From Andreprevotia sp. IGB-42 (GTDB lineage: Bacteria; Pseudomonadota; Gammaproteobacteria; Burkholderiales; Chitinibacteraceae): 64,000 nt of DNA. The notes beneath the pieces are model-generated. The model saw only the letters and a list, made by a program, of their open reading frames with translations. It was not told where the DNA came from and made no database searches. The stretch is from assembly GCF_009848685.1 (NCBI RefSeq), contig NZ_WXTX01000007.1:1-64000 (forward strand), in the 5' to 3' direction. Positions within the stretch are counted from its first letter, which is position 1; each line of letters opens with the position of its first letter. The position numbers and the translations under genes are program-made. Of the stretch, positions 39,401 through 47,516 are shown piece after piece.

Positions 39401-40152
39401 CAGCCGCGGCTTTCCTGCCCTATGACGTGAGCGCTGCCAGCAGCAGCTTCACCATCGGCTTCTGGGTGAAGATGCCGTCCGGCATGGGCAGCAACATGAC
39501 CAGCGTGGTGGCGAACAAGGACTGGGCAACGGGCAAGAATGCCGGTTTCTCGGTCGGGCACTCGGGTGATGGCCGTTTCAAGTTTAACGTCGGCGACGGC
39601 ACCAACCGGGCCGACGGCTACCTCGCGATGCCGACCAATGTGTGGTGCTACGTGGCCATCTGCGTGGACAAGATCGCGAAGACCATGCGTTGCTACGCCA
39701 GCCAGTCGAGCACCGACGTGCGCGAAGCCACCGTGAGCTTCAGCAACGTGACCGGCAACGTGGTGCCGAGCTATGGCCGCTGGGCGTTGAACGAAGATGC
39801 GCGCGGCGATTACTACAGCCGCAACCCGGCCGAGAAATTCGTGCTGGCGTTCGACGACGTGGCGGTATGGACACGTGCGCTCAGCTACGACGAGATCAAG
39901 GCCATTGCGGCCTCGGGTGCGCCGGTAGCTTCGTTGCGCAGCGGCAGCACACAGGCCGTTGCCGCGATGAGCGCACCGGTGGCAGTGGCTGCATGCGCGG
40001 CGCCGTGGGCAAGCGCCAGCAGTTACGCGGCTGGTGCAACGGTCAGCTATCAGGGCCGCAACTATCGCGCCAAATGGGTCACGCAGGGCGATCGCCCGGA
40101 TAACAACAGTGGTGCTGCATTGCCATGGGAGTTGGTGGGGAACTGCAATTGA
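36487..40152 (+). CDS. Tat-exported phospholipase C fused to two LamG-like domains and a chitin-binding module
   Basis: ATG 36487 has GGGGGAG upstream and gives 1221 residues. A twin-arginine signal (SRRRFLKYGGAG) precedes an acid-phosphatase-like phosphoesterase (about 40-430) with ENRAFDHYLG and YDENGGIFDHV, the hallmarks of bacterial phospholipase C. Two DUF756-type C-terminal modules (about 450-650) follow. A Pro/Thr/Ser linker at 658, a LamG/concanavalin-like domain (675-905), a second linker, a second copy (918-1150) and a CBM5/12-like end (about 1168-1221) complete the chain. Ordinary family members stop near 700 residues. It should hydrolyse phosphocholine-type lipids outside the cytoplasm while holding on to glycans. 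Confidence 0.92.
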   Translation: MSMSRRRFLKYGGAGASLAALPLSLQKVLAAGTQAGSLASVAHVVILSQENRAFDHYLGTLNGVRGYNDPHPLRLPDGSSVFAQKNASGQAIWPFRLNAATTNGQCMVDVAHDWSTGRQAFNGGVMDKWIPNKGNYGMAYYTRADIPFHHALSDAFTTCDHYFCSADTSTNPNRLFLMSGSNGAGLWSGAASMDNNEATPFTWKTYAERLETAGISWKVYQEADNYDDNALAWFANFKNAATSSNLYKRGMARFARTQFATDVQNDALPAVSWIIAPAALSEHPNHSPNGGGDYAKIFLDALASNPAVWAKTVFIYTYDENGGIFDHVVPPIPPAGTTNEWSNGYPLGLGHRIPTWLISPWSVGGWVHSQTSDHTSTLRFLEQFTGVQEPNISAWRRSVCGNLMDGFDFTASGYGFPSTLPNTANLASDAAYACANLPAATPNGENSAPLVEAGGARPLRPVAVQPSLNAVVDPATRKITLSFGNSGAQGAAFDVHGYTYLLFTPVFVTVPASGSQTQVIDGASATNGRFDVAVHGPNSFYRRFAGSFSATAYQSGAYPQVTVTPNPVGGAVSVTIQNRTAAAITINVDNYLAGTRAPQLIAASATATFTLSTLNNWYDFMLLVNGDATNTFIYEYCGHIEGGTSMTFPGRRAIAGVTPSPTPTPSPTPSPELGAGFTAALLTGLTHYYRFENGGSDEVGGNALTTAGPVAYDTAGKYSTALKLDATQAAAAYLPYDMSTGPASFSLGFWVKLPTGMATETSVMANKDWATGKNAGISIGTTGDGRFKFNIGDGTNRADGYIAMVVGSWIYVAITLDTANKKMICYASNAAGVVSTTTISYSNVTGNIVPTYKRWALNEDARGDYYSRFPTEKYLLEFDDLAVWNRILNASDIGAIAGANQPIQTLRTAPTPTPTPAPTGWSAALLTSLAHYHRFDGDGVDDVAGSSATFAGTTTYPAGQYGSGIQLSAPLAAAAFLPYDVSAASSSFTIGFWVKMPSGMGSNMTSVVANKDWATGKNAGFSVGHSGDGRFKFNVGDGTNRADGYLAMPTNVWCYVAICVDKIAKTMRCYASQSSTDVREATVSFSNVTGNVVPSYGRWALNEDARGDYYSRNPAEKFVLAFDDVAVWTRALSYDEIKAIAASGAPVASLRSGSTQAVAAMSAPVAVAACAAPWASASSYAAGATVSYQGRNYRAKWVTQGDRPDNNSGAALPWELVGNCN

Positions 40153-40180
40153 TGCCATGATCTGGCGGTAATCTGCACAG

Positions 40181-40215
40181 GAAAGCCCCGCTCACAAGGC
40201 GGGGCTTTCTGCTTT
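40181..40215. terminator. Bidirectional terminator between converging genes
   Basis: GAAAGCCCCGC (40181-40191) pairs with GCGGGGCTTTC (40199-40209), followed by a T-rich run. It separates the phospholipase gene from the terpene-cyclase-like gene. Confidence 0.85.
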
Positions 40216-40241
40216 TTGCCTGATTTTTTGTCTGCCTGGGC

Positions 40242-40973
40242 TCAGGCTGACCGGGCCGCCGTATTCAATCCGTGAGCGGGTGCCGCTGCAGTGCTGCGCA
40301 GGCGCAGGAAGTAGCCGCAGTAAATGATGTCGAGCAGGGTGGACGCCGCGCACAGCAACAACAGGAAGGCATCCTGCGGGTAGTGCAGCAGCATGAACAC
40401 CGAGACCAGCGCGGTACCCAGGCTGCGCAGCCAGGTGATCGGCCACGCCAGGCCCACTGTCGACGGTTGCTGTACCAGCAGCACCAGGCACAGTGCACTG
40501 ATCACGAACTGGCAGATATAGGCCGAACGTGCGCCGATGGGGGTATCCAGCCCGGACAGCGTCATGGTCCAGTACAGCGCGATGAAGAACAGCACGCTGC
40601 CCCACACGATGGGCTGGTAGTAGCGCTTGAATACCGGATGGGTGAACTGTTCGCCCCCCAGCTTGATCACCTGCCAGAAAATGAACAGGTCAAAGAACAG
40701 CCAGGCGCGGTAGGTCCACACCAGGAAAACGCCCATGTCGGTACGCAGCAGTACACCCCAGACGAACTCCCAGGCCAGGTTGCTGGCACCGGCCAGCACG
40801 GCCATTTCCACCACGCGGTATTTGCGTGCCTGCACCAGCACCAGCACATACGCCACCACCCACAGCAGGCAACCGGTGGCGAAAAAGCCCAGTTGCAACG
40901 GGGTGTAGATACTGCCGTCGTTGCTGACGGTATTGAACCACGCACCGGCATCGTTCTGCAGCAAGGTGCTCAT
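40242..40973 (-). CDS. Seven-TM protein resembling PaxB/AndB-type transmembrane terpene cyclases
   Basis: ATG 40973 gives 243 residues with about seven hydrophobic segments and almost no soluble part. An N-L-A-W-E-F-V-W motif places Glu69 in the second or third helix, and Asp215 lies in the last helix (TLLDIIYCGYF). These positions resemble the conserved Glu and Asp (reported as Glu63 and Asp218 in AndB, from memory) that drive protonation of epoxide or olefin in the fungal enzymes. Its start overlaps the stop of the oxygenase gene (ATGA at 40970-40973). The longer upstream frame is antisense-like shadow. Substrate is unknown; assignment is by motif only. Confidence 0.6.
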   Translation of the reverse strand: MSTLLQNDAGAWFNTVSNDGSIYTPLQLGFFATGCLLWVVAYVLVLVQARKYRVVEMAVLAGASNLAWEFVWGVLLRTDMGVFLVWTYRAWLFFDLFIFWQVIKLGGEQFTHPVFKRYYQPIVWGSVLFFIALYWTMTLSGLDTPIGARSAYICQFVISALCLVLLVQQPSTVGLAWPITWLRSLGTALVSVFMLLHYPQDAFLLLLCAASTLLDIIYCGYFLRLRSTAAAPAHGLNTAARSA

Positions 40974-42136
40974 GGCTGGCTCACTGCAACCGTGGCCGGT
41001 GTGGCGGCTGGCCCGCCCATACCCTGCGGAATGCGGAATGGCTTGCCCGGGTCCTTGCCGGCCCAATGCTGCTGCAAGCCTTCCATCAATGCGTGGCCAT
41101 ATAGCCCCATGAAGCTTTGCGCAGTGTGCGAACTGCCGGCCAGCCTGGCCTTGATGCGGAACAGCAGGCGCAGCAGGGCGATTGCCCACTCCCAGTTGCC
41201 GCCGCTGTGCAGCCCCAGATAGGTCGCATTGCGCCTGCCCAGCAAGGTGCTCATCAATGCGGGTACCAGCCCATGCGCAGGCGCGGGCAGGTTCTGCTGC
41301 AGGAAAGCCACATGCGCCTGGGTGAGTAGGATACCGTCCGGGCTGGCGCCGAAATTGCGCCGTGCCAGTGCCTTCCATACCTTGCGTGCTTCGGGGATAT
41401 CACGCGGCATGGCCGCGGGCGTGATGCCAAGCACATAGCCGATGGTTTTCCACAGGTAGAGCTGGTCTTCCATATCTTGCCGGGTAACCGGCACGCCCAG
41501 CTCGCGCAGGCCGGCCATGGCTTCCAGCGAGAACGCCAGCATGGTGCCAACGAGCTCCTCCTGGTTGATCGGCTCGCCCCATTGCACGTGCCAGCGCCCG
41601 GTGGGCCAGTTGCTGGACATGCGGGCAAAGTGGCGGATGGCCGCGTGCATCAGCCGCACCTTGCGGATGGTGAGCAAGCCGGCACCGCCGGGAGCCAGCC
41701 CGCCGGGCTGCGCGGCATCGAGGATGAAGCGCAGCGTTTCGGACGCGCGGCGCTCGAAATGCTCGGTGAGCTTACCGGTGGACGCAAGGATCTGCGCGCC
41801 ACCTTGGCGCCCGGTGTAGAGCACCGGCAGCGAGCGGCACAGCAGGCTCACGCCGAACTGCGCGCCGTAGGTGGTGAAAAACGCCTGCGCGCGTTGCAGC
41901 CGGACGGCATCGGTGCCCTCCGGCAGTTGTGCGGTTTCGGCAAGAAAAGCGGCCAGTGCCGCCGGTGTATCGGCCGGCAGCGTGCCATTGCCATCCAGAT
42001 GTGCCAGTACCTGGTTGGCATGTTCGACATCGCCGCTGGCCAGTAGCGCCGCGATGCAATCATCGGCCAGCGGATCTGCGCTGCGTTTGAACCGGTCCAG
42101 CGTGGCATCGGACCAGAGGCGGCTATTGCTTGTCAT
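40970..42136 (-). CDS. DUF2236 / MpaB-Lcp-type oxygenase
   Basis: The 388-residue protein matches the rubber-oxygenase/MpaB (DUF2236) pattern: FERRASETLRFILDA, then IRKVRLMHAAIRHF with His164 as the probable heme ligand, WGEPINQEELVGTMLAFS, and the C-terminal AGSSHTAQSFMGLYG region. Known relatives cleave isoprenoid double bonds: Lcp in polyisoprene and MpaB in the farnesyl chain of mycophenolate intermediates. There is no signal peptide. AAGAAAG precedes the ATG. It is translationally coupled to the terpene-cyclase-like gene and divergent from the hybrid kinase. Confidence 0.8.
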   Translation of the reverse strand: MTSNSRLWSDATLDRFKRSADPLADDCIAALLASGDVEHANQVLAHLDGNGTLPADTPAALAAFLAETAQLPEGTDAVRLQRAQAFFTTYGAQFGVSLLCRSLPVLYTGRQGGAQILASTGKLTEHFERRASETLRFILDAAQPGGLAPGGAGLLTIRKVRLMHAAIRHFARMSSNWPTGRWHVQWGEPINQEELVGTMLAFSLEAMAGLRELGVPVTRQDMEDQLYLWKTIGYVLGITPAAMPRDIPEARKVWKALARRNFGASPDGILLTQAHVAFLQQNLPAPAHGLVPALMSTLLGRRNATYLGLHSGGNWEWAIALLRLLFRIKARLAGSSHTAQSFMGLYGHALMEGLQQHWAGKDPGKPFRIPQGMGGPAATPATVAVSQP

Positions 42137-42307
42137 ATTTCTTTCTTGTTCCTGATTTGTTCAGTCTGGATATTAAAATGAATTGCTGCAGCGTGTGGTG
42201 CATTTGCAGAAAGGATAAAATACACCGTTGTAGCCAAGCGCTGACAGACATGTCGTAGACTGCAAGCGCTGCCAGTTTCCGCCCGCCTTTCCACATTATC
42301 CAGAGCG

Positions 42308-45121
42308 ATGTCCGATTTGATGTCAGCCCCGCCCGCCCGCACCGCCCGCCGCTGCTCGATCAGCGCGGTGGCGGCCCGCTGCGTGCTGGCCACGCTGGCG
42401 CTGTGCATGCTGATGCTGTGCTGTAGTCACACGGCATGGGCCATGGTTGTGACCGCGCAGACGGCTGGCCAGCATCTGGATGGCGAAATGACATTGTGGC
42501 GCGACGATGGCCGTCAGCAAAGTGTCGAAGACGCCAGTGTGGCGCTCGCGCGCGGGGACTTCGCGCCGGCGCAGGGCTTGCGGCGCTCGCGTGGCTACAG
42601 CAGTGCCGCATGGTGGTTTCACTTCACGCTGGGCAACACCGGCAGCGAAGCGGTCAGCACTTATCTGGAGTACACGGATGGATTGATCGGCAATGTCACG
42701 CTGTATACCCGCCCTGTCGGTGGGCAGGGGCCGTGGCGCGCACAGATGTTCAGCGCGGTGCAGCCGGAAGACGGCCGCCCGCTACCCACGGTGCGGCCGA
42801 TATTCGAGCAGCTGATTCCACCGTCTGGCCAGGTGGAAGTGATGATGCGGGTGGCGTTCGACGACAGCACCGGCATGGCGGGGCCCATCTATTCGGACGT
42901 GCGCGTGTGGGGCGCGCAGCCGTTCCAGATGGCCAACACCCACGAGCTGTTCCTGCTGGGGGCGATGATCGGCATCATGTTGCTGGTGGGTTTTGCCGCG
43001 ATGATCGGCTTCGCGGCCACGCGCGACCGCACCTTCCTGTATTACGGCCTCAACCTGCTGCTGCTCACGCTGTCTTTCCACAGTGCCACCGGCGTGTGGC
43101 CGCTGCTGCTGTGGAACGGGCATTTCAGCCTGACCCTGCTGTTTGCCATGAGCGGCATCTACTTCGTCTGCGCGGCGCTATTCGTACGCAACTACCTGCG
43201 TACCCAGGAAATCGCCCCGCGCCTCGATATCGGCCTGCGTGCCATCGTGGTGACCGGCGCACTGGGCACGCTGCTGGCGGTGCTGGGCTGGCCGCAGTAT
43301 TCGCTGTACGTGCTGGAATTCGGCGGCGTGGGTTTCCTGATCTATATCCTGGCCAGCGTGCAGGCGGTACGGCACGGCGTGGCCGGCGCCAAGCTGTTCA
43401 CGCTGGCGTGGGCGGTGTATTCGGTCTCGCTTACCGTTACCTGGGGGCTGCGCGATTACGGGCTGATCGAGCACGATATCTTCAGCTACCGCTTCATCTT
43501 TTTCGGCATCGTGCTGGAAATCCTGCTGTTCAGCATGGCGATGGCGTTGCGCGTGGCGCAACTGCGCCGGCAGAAGGATGCCGCCGAAGCCGCCTACCGG
43601 CTGCAGCTGGAGCGCGAGGCTACCGAGCTGGAAGCGCTGGTGGCGCAACGCACGCACGAGCTCGATGGTGCGCGGCGCGAGGCCGAGGCGGCCAGCCGTG
43701 CCAAGGGTGATTTCCTCGCACACGTCAGTCATGAAATCCGCACGCCGCTGACCGCCATCCTCGGCTATGCCGAGCGACTGGGCGCCGAGCATGCGCTCAG
43801 CCCGCAGCAGGCCCGCTGGCTGGCGCAGATCGGCGACAGCGGCGATTACCTGCTCAGCCTGATCGGCAACGTGCTGGACGTCAGCCGGCTGGAGGCGGGC
43901 AAGGTGGACGTGCAGGAGACCCCGCTATCCCTGGAAACGCTGGTGCGCCAGCTGCATGGGCTGTTCGGGGAACAAGCCAGCAGCAAGGGCATCGGCTTTG
44001 AAATCCACAGCGAAGCACAGGGCTGGTTCCGGCTGGATGCCGGCAAGTGGCGGCAGATACTCGTCAACCTGATCGGGAATGCGGTGAAGTTCACCGAGGA
44101 AGGCGATGTGCAGGTGCGGCTGGATCATCAGCGCGATGCCGACGGGCGTGACTGGCTGGTGGCCGAGGTGCGCGACAGTGGCCCCGGCGTGCCGGATCAG
44201 GAAGCCGCGCTGATTTTTGAAGCATTCGCGCAAACGCCCACCGGGCGCCGTGCCGGTGGTGCCGGGCTGGGACTGGCGATCTGCCGTGACTTCGCCACCC
44301 TGATGGGTGGCACCATCGCGCTGGACCAGCGCCATACCGGCGGTGCGTTTTTCATCGTGCGCGTGCCGGCCATGCCGTGCGAAGCCGAGGAAGAGCAGGT
44401 GCACGGCGATATCCGCTTCGACGGCATGACCGTGCTGGTGGCGGAAGATCACCGCATCAACCAGGAGCTGCTGCAGGATATGCTGAGCAATGCCGGCGCG
44501 CGCGTACTGCTGGCCGAGGATGGTGCGGAGGCGATGGACATCTGGCGTGCAGGTACGCATGTCGATCTGGTGCTGACAGACTTCCACATGCCGCTGTTGA
44601 GCGGCGTGCAACTGGCGCGCGGCTTGCGCAAACTCGGCTATCAGCGGCGCATCGTGCTGGTGAGCGCCGGGCATTCACCGGGAGAATCCGCTTTGCGGGA
44701 TGCCGGCATCGATGCCTGGGTGGGCAAGCCGTTCAGCCGGCAGGCGCTGCTGGCCGCACTGGCCGGCAACAGCATGGCGCAAGCAGCGCCATTGCCGATG
44801 GAAGGCCCGCTGGATCTGGCGCACGCTGCCGCGGCGCTGGGCTACAGCATGGAGCGCTTTGTGCCGCTGGCCGAGAAAGGGCTGGCGCGCATCGGTGCAC
44901 TGCTGATCGCCAGCAGTGTCGAGCAGGATGAAGCCGCGCGCTGCCGCCATGCGCACAGCGCCAAGGGCATATCCGGCCAGGTAGGCGCGTACCGCTTGAT
45001 GCAGGTGCTGGCCTTGCTGGAGAGTGACCCGGTCAACCAGGTGTTGCTGGCTGATGCCAACGTGCACCTGCAGCAAGCGATCGATGCGCTGGGCGCGCAC
45101 CGCATGGCGCTGTCGGCGTAG
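42308..45121 (+). CDS. Hybrid sensor histidine kinase with 7TMR-DISM input, receiver and Hpt
   Basis: The 937-residue protein begins with a signal segment, a periplasmic 7TMR-DISMED2-like jelly roll (about 55-205) and seven membrane segments (about 212-415). A coiled coil (about 420-460) leads to HisKA (His475 in HVSHEIRTPL) and HATPase_c. A receiver (Asp758 in LTDFHMPLLSG) and a C-terminal Hpt (His883 in HSAKG) follow. All phosphorelay residues are present, so the output must be a separate regulator outside this neighbourhood. The extracellular domain class often senses carbohydrates or other small ligands. It is divergent from the oxygenase operon, with 171 bases between starts. Confidence 0.9.
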   Translation: MSDLMSAPPARTARRCSISAVAARCVLATLALCMLMLCCSHTAWAMVVTAQTAGQHLDGEMTLWRDDGRQQSVEDASVALARGDFAPAQGLRRSRGYSSAAWWFHFTLGNTGSEAVSTYLEYTDGLIGNVTLYTRPVGGQGPWRAQMFSAVQPEDGRPLPTVRPIFEQLIPPSGQVEVMMRVAFDDSTGMAGPIYSDVRVWGAQPFQMANTHELFLLGAMIGIMLLVGFAAMIGFAATRDRTFLYYGLNLLLLTLSFHSATGVWPLLLWNGHFSLTLLFAMSGIYFVCAALFVRNYLRTQEIAPRLDIGLRAIVVTGALGTLLAVLGWPQYSLYVLEFGGVGFLIYILASVQAVRHGVAGAKLFTLAWAVYSVSLTVTWGLRDYGLIEHDIFSYRFIFFGIVLEILLFSMAMALRVAQLRRQKDAAEAAYRLQLEREATELEALVAQRTHELDGARREAEAASRAKGDFLAHVSHEIRTPLTAILGYAERLGAEHALSPQQARWLAQIGDSGDYLLSLIGNVLDVSRLEAGKVDVQETPLSLETLVRQLHGLFGEQASSKGIGFEIHSEAQGWFRLDAGKWRQILVNLIGNAVKFTEEGDVQVRLDHQRDADGRDWLVAEVRDSGPGVPDQEAALIFEAFAQTPTGRRAGGAGLGLAICRDFATLMGGTIALDQRHTGGAFFIVRVPAMPCEAEEEQVHGDIRFDGMTVLVAEDHRINQELLQDMLSNAGARVLLAEDGAEAMDIWRAGTHVDLVLTDFHMPLLSGVQLARGLRKLGYQRRIVLVSAGHSPGESALRDAGIDAWVGKPFSRQALLAALAGNSMAQAAPLPMEGPLDLAHAAAALGYSMERFVPLAEKGLARIGALLIASSVEQDEAARCRHAHSAKGISGQVGAYRLMQVLALLESDPVNQVLLADANVHLQQAIDALGAHRMALSA

Positions 45122-45331
45122 CAGGGTGCCGGCCCGGGAGTCTATCTCGTGGGCTGTAGCGTGCACAGGAGCCGGCGCCGGCAGGCTGGGGTGCCGATGC
45201 CGTATGAAATGGTGTTGTCTCCGGGCTAGGCCGGTGGTTCGGGTCTGGCTGTCTGCTGCCTCGGTCATGACGGTGGAGGGCAGGCGGTGGAATTGGTACG
45301 CTAGGCGTCTTGCTTGCATCCAGTTAAAACC

Positions 45332-45865
45332 ATGACGACATCCGCTCATCTGCAGTGCCTCCCTCTCGATAGTTCAAGGTGGGGCGAGCTTGAACACGCT
45401 TACGGCCTTGCCTCCGACATCCCGGAACTCCTCCGGAAGCTCGATACGGTTCCGTCTGCGGCCGGTGACGAGGAACCATGGTTTTCGCTGTGGAGTGCCC
45501 TTGCTCATCAGAATGATGTCTACGCTGCGTCGTTTGCCGCCGTTCCCCATGTGGTACGGGCACTGGCAACCGCTCCGCTAACCGCCGACTTTAATTACTT
45601 CCAGTTCCCCGCCGTTGTGGAGGCATGGCGGCTGGAAGCGCAAATCCGGATACCTGAGGATCTCCAGACCGCCTATTTTGCAGCGCTCGCTGCGCTGCCG
45701 GGATTGGTTGCGCAAGCATCCGCTCGCGAATGGGATGATGATTTTCTTGCCTGTGCCCTTTCAGCGGTTGCCGCTGCCAAAGGTTTTGGCAAGGTAGCAG
45801 AGGCTGTGCTTGAAATGACTCCGGACGTTGCGGACGAATTCCTGGAGTGGTTCCACTCGCTTTGA
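45332..45865 (+). CDS. Hypothetical helical protein, 177 aa
   Basis: ATG 45332 (MTTSAHLQ) is preferred to an earlier in-frame ATG at 45314. The soluble, acidic product has no signal or membrane segment. It contains SRWGELEHAYG and DIPELLRKL, then WSALAHQNDVYAASFAAVPH, followed by Ala-rich helices reminiscent of HEAT-type repeats. Similar proteins turn up as lone genes in many bacteria, and some resemble immunity or interaction proteins, but no function can be claimed. Its base composition is slightly lower in GC than its neighbours. Confidence 0.6.
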   Translation: MTTSAHLQCLPLDSSRWGELEHAYGLASDIPELLRKLDTVPSAAGDEEPWFSLWSALAHQNDVYAASFAAVPHVVRALATAPLTADFNYFQFPAVVEAWRLEAQIRIPEDLQTAYFAALAALPGLVAQASAREWDDDFLACALSAVAAAKGFGKVAEAVLEMTPDVADEFLEWFHSL

Positions 45866-46168
45866 TTGCCTGGGCTCCGCTTTGGGCTGGCCTGGCCAGT
45901 ATCCTTGTTCCATTGCGCGGAAGCTGCTGCGGTTTCAACGTTCTGCCGGTACGGTCGAAAAAAGTGGATCAAGCCGGGGAGCGTGGCTGTTTTTCGTTGT
46001 GATGCCTCGAAGGGCCACCGTGCCTCCTTCAAGCCAAGCCGGGCATCACCAGATTGCGGTATCGAAACGGAGTGTTCAGGTGCGCGCCATACGCTCAGGT
46101 GCGTCTCGCATGCCAATCATGTTCAGCACTGCCGGATTTTCTGCATGCCTCGACTTGTTTGGTGACAG
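45866..46168. other. Intergenic stretch without a supported gene
   Basis: About 300 bases downstream of the 177-residue hypothetical gene with short frames only. None shows a ribosome-binding site or protein-like composition. It ends in a long perfect palindrome. Confidence 0.4.
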
Positions 46169-46211
46169 ATCCCAAATCAATGCCCCGCTTGGCGGGGCAT
46201 TGATTTGGGAT
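46169..46211. terminator. Perfect 20-base inverted repeat, probable bidirectional terminator
   Basis: The left arm 46169-46188 (begins ATCCCAAATC) pairs without mismatch with 46192-46211 around a three-base loop TTG. It lies between two converging genes, so a terminator is the simplest reading, but the stem is unusually long and there is no clean T tract. Confidence 0.6.
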
Positions 46212-46249
46212 TGGGCCATGCAACGGCTGGTCAGCTGTTGTTCATTCCA

Positions 46250-47353
46250 TCAGGCAGCCGGGGTGGTGGCCTGGTCCGGCTCTGCCGCGTGCTCGGCATT
46301 TTCGCGCTTGGCCCAGCTTTGCAGCAGCGTGAAGCTGACTGCCAGCAAGGTGGGGCCGAGGAATACGCCCAGCAGGCCCCAGGCGAATGCGCCGCCCATC
46401 ACGCCCACGAGGATCAGCACGAAGGGCAGATCGCTTTCCTTGCCGATGAACAGCGGCTTGACGATGTTGTCCGCCATGCCGACCACGCCCACCATCCACA
46501 CCGCCAGGAAGATCGCCCAGCCCGTCTGGCCTTGCTGGTACAGCCAGAATGCAGCGGGCAGCCCCACCAGGCTGGGCCCACCCGGGATCAGCGACAGGAA
46601 GCAACTGACGAGGCCCAGCGTGGGTGCGTTGGGTACGCCGCTGATCCAGTAGCCGAACCACGCCAGGATGCCCTGTACGAAGGCGGTGCCGAGAAAACCG
46701 TACACCACGCCGCGTACGGTGCCGCCAGCAATCATCATCAGCTCTTGCGCGCGGCTGCCGCCGATGCGGTGCAGTGCACGCAGCAGCCATTGCACGACGG
46801 CATGGCCGCTGATGTAGAAGAAAAATGCAAACAGCAGGCTCAGCAGCATCAACAGTAGCCCGCTGCCGATGGCTGTGCCGATGGCCAGCAGGATATGGCC
46901 GACGGGCTTGAGCCATTCCCGTACCTTGGCAATGATTTCCGGGTCACCCGCAGCCAGGCCTGCGTAAAAAGTGGCAATCTTGGGGCCGACCCACGGCAGG
47001 TTGGCAACCAGTGTTGGCAGTGGTGGCAGGCCCGCCTCGATATGCCGGTGCAGCCAGCCGGAAATATCGTCCAGATTGCTCGATAGCCCCACGCCGGCCA
47101 CCACCAGCGGCACCAGGATCAGCAGTGCAAAGCCCAGCAGCAAAATGGCTGCGGCTATGGTGCGCTGGCCACGCAGCCTGGCGCTCAGCCACTCGAACGG
47201 TTGCCATGTGGCATACACCAGGATGCCGCCCCACACCATGGCGGCAAGGAAGGGGGCGAGGATCTGGTAGGACAGTGCCAGCAGCAGCAACACTGCGCAG
47301 GTGGCGATGGCGGGCTCTATCCACGTGACTTTTCTGACGTGCATTTGCGACAT
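46250..47353 (-). CDS. AI-2E/PerM-family transporter
   Basis: ATG 47353 (MSQMHVRK) gives 367 residues. An alternative start at 47392 has no better ribosome-binding site. The protein has about eight hydrophobic segments, a long central soluble loop (about 110-175), and the conserved FLSLIPGGPSLVGLPAAFWL and ADNIVKPLFIGK segments of the AI-2E transporter (YdiK/PerM) family. Family members move autoinducer-2, Na+/H+ or unknown solutes; which applies here is unknown. It lies downstream of the phosphatase gene on the same strand. Confidence 0.88.
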   Translation of the reverse strand: MSQMHVRKVTWIEPAIATCAVLLLLALSYQILAPFLAAMVWGGILVYATWQPFEWLSARLRGQRTIAAAILLLGFALLILVPLVVAGVGLSSNLDDISGWLHRHIEAGLPPLPTLVANLPWVGPKIATFYAGLAAGDPEIIAKVREWLKPVGHILLAIGTAIGSGLLLMLLSLLFAFFFYISGHAVVQWLLRALHRIGGSRAQELMMIAGGTVRGVVYGFLGTAFVQGILAWFGYWISGVPNAPTLGLVSCFLSLIPGGPSLVGLPAAFWLYQQGQTGWAIFLAVWMVGVVGMADNIVKPLFIGKESDLPFVLILVGVMGGAFAWGLLGVFLGPTLLAVSFTLLQSWAKRENAEHAAEPDQATTPAA

Positions 47354-47516
47354 GACTGATCCGTTGGCAAGGAATAAGGTGGCAGATACCATTGCTTATG
47401 CCGACATCGTAACGGCACAAGTCCTTACTGTGCCATGACTTTGCTTAAACCATGTGATTCAGCCTGCAGCCAACTGTAGGCGCGATGGCCCCGCTGTGGC
47501 TGCCCGGCCACGTACG

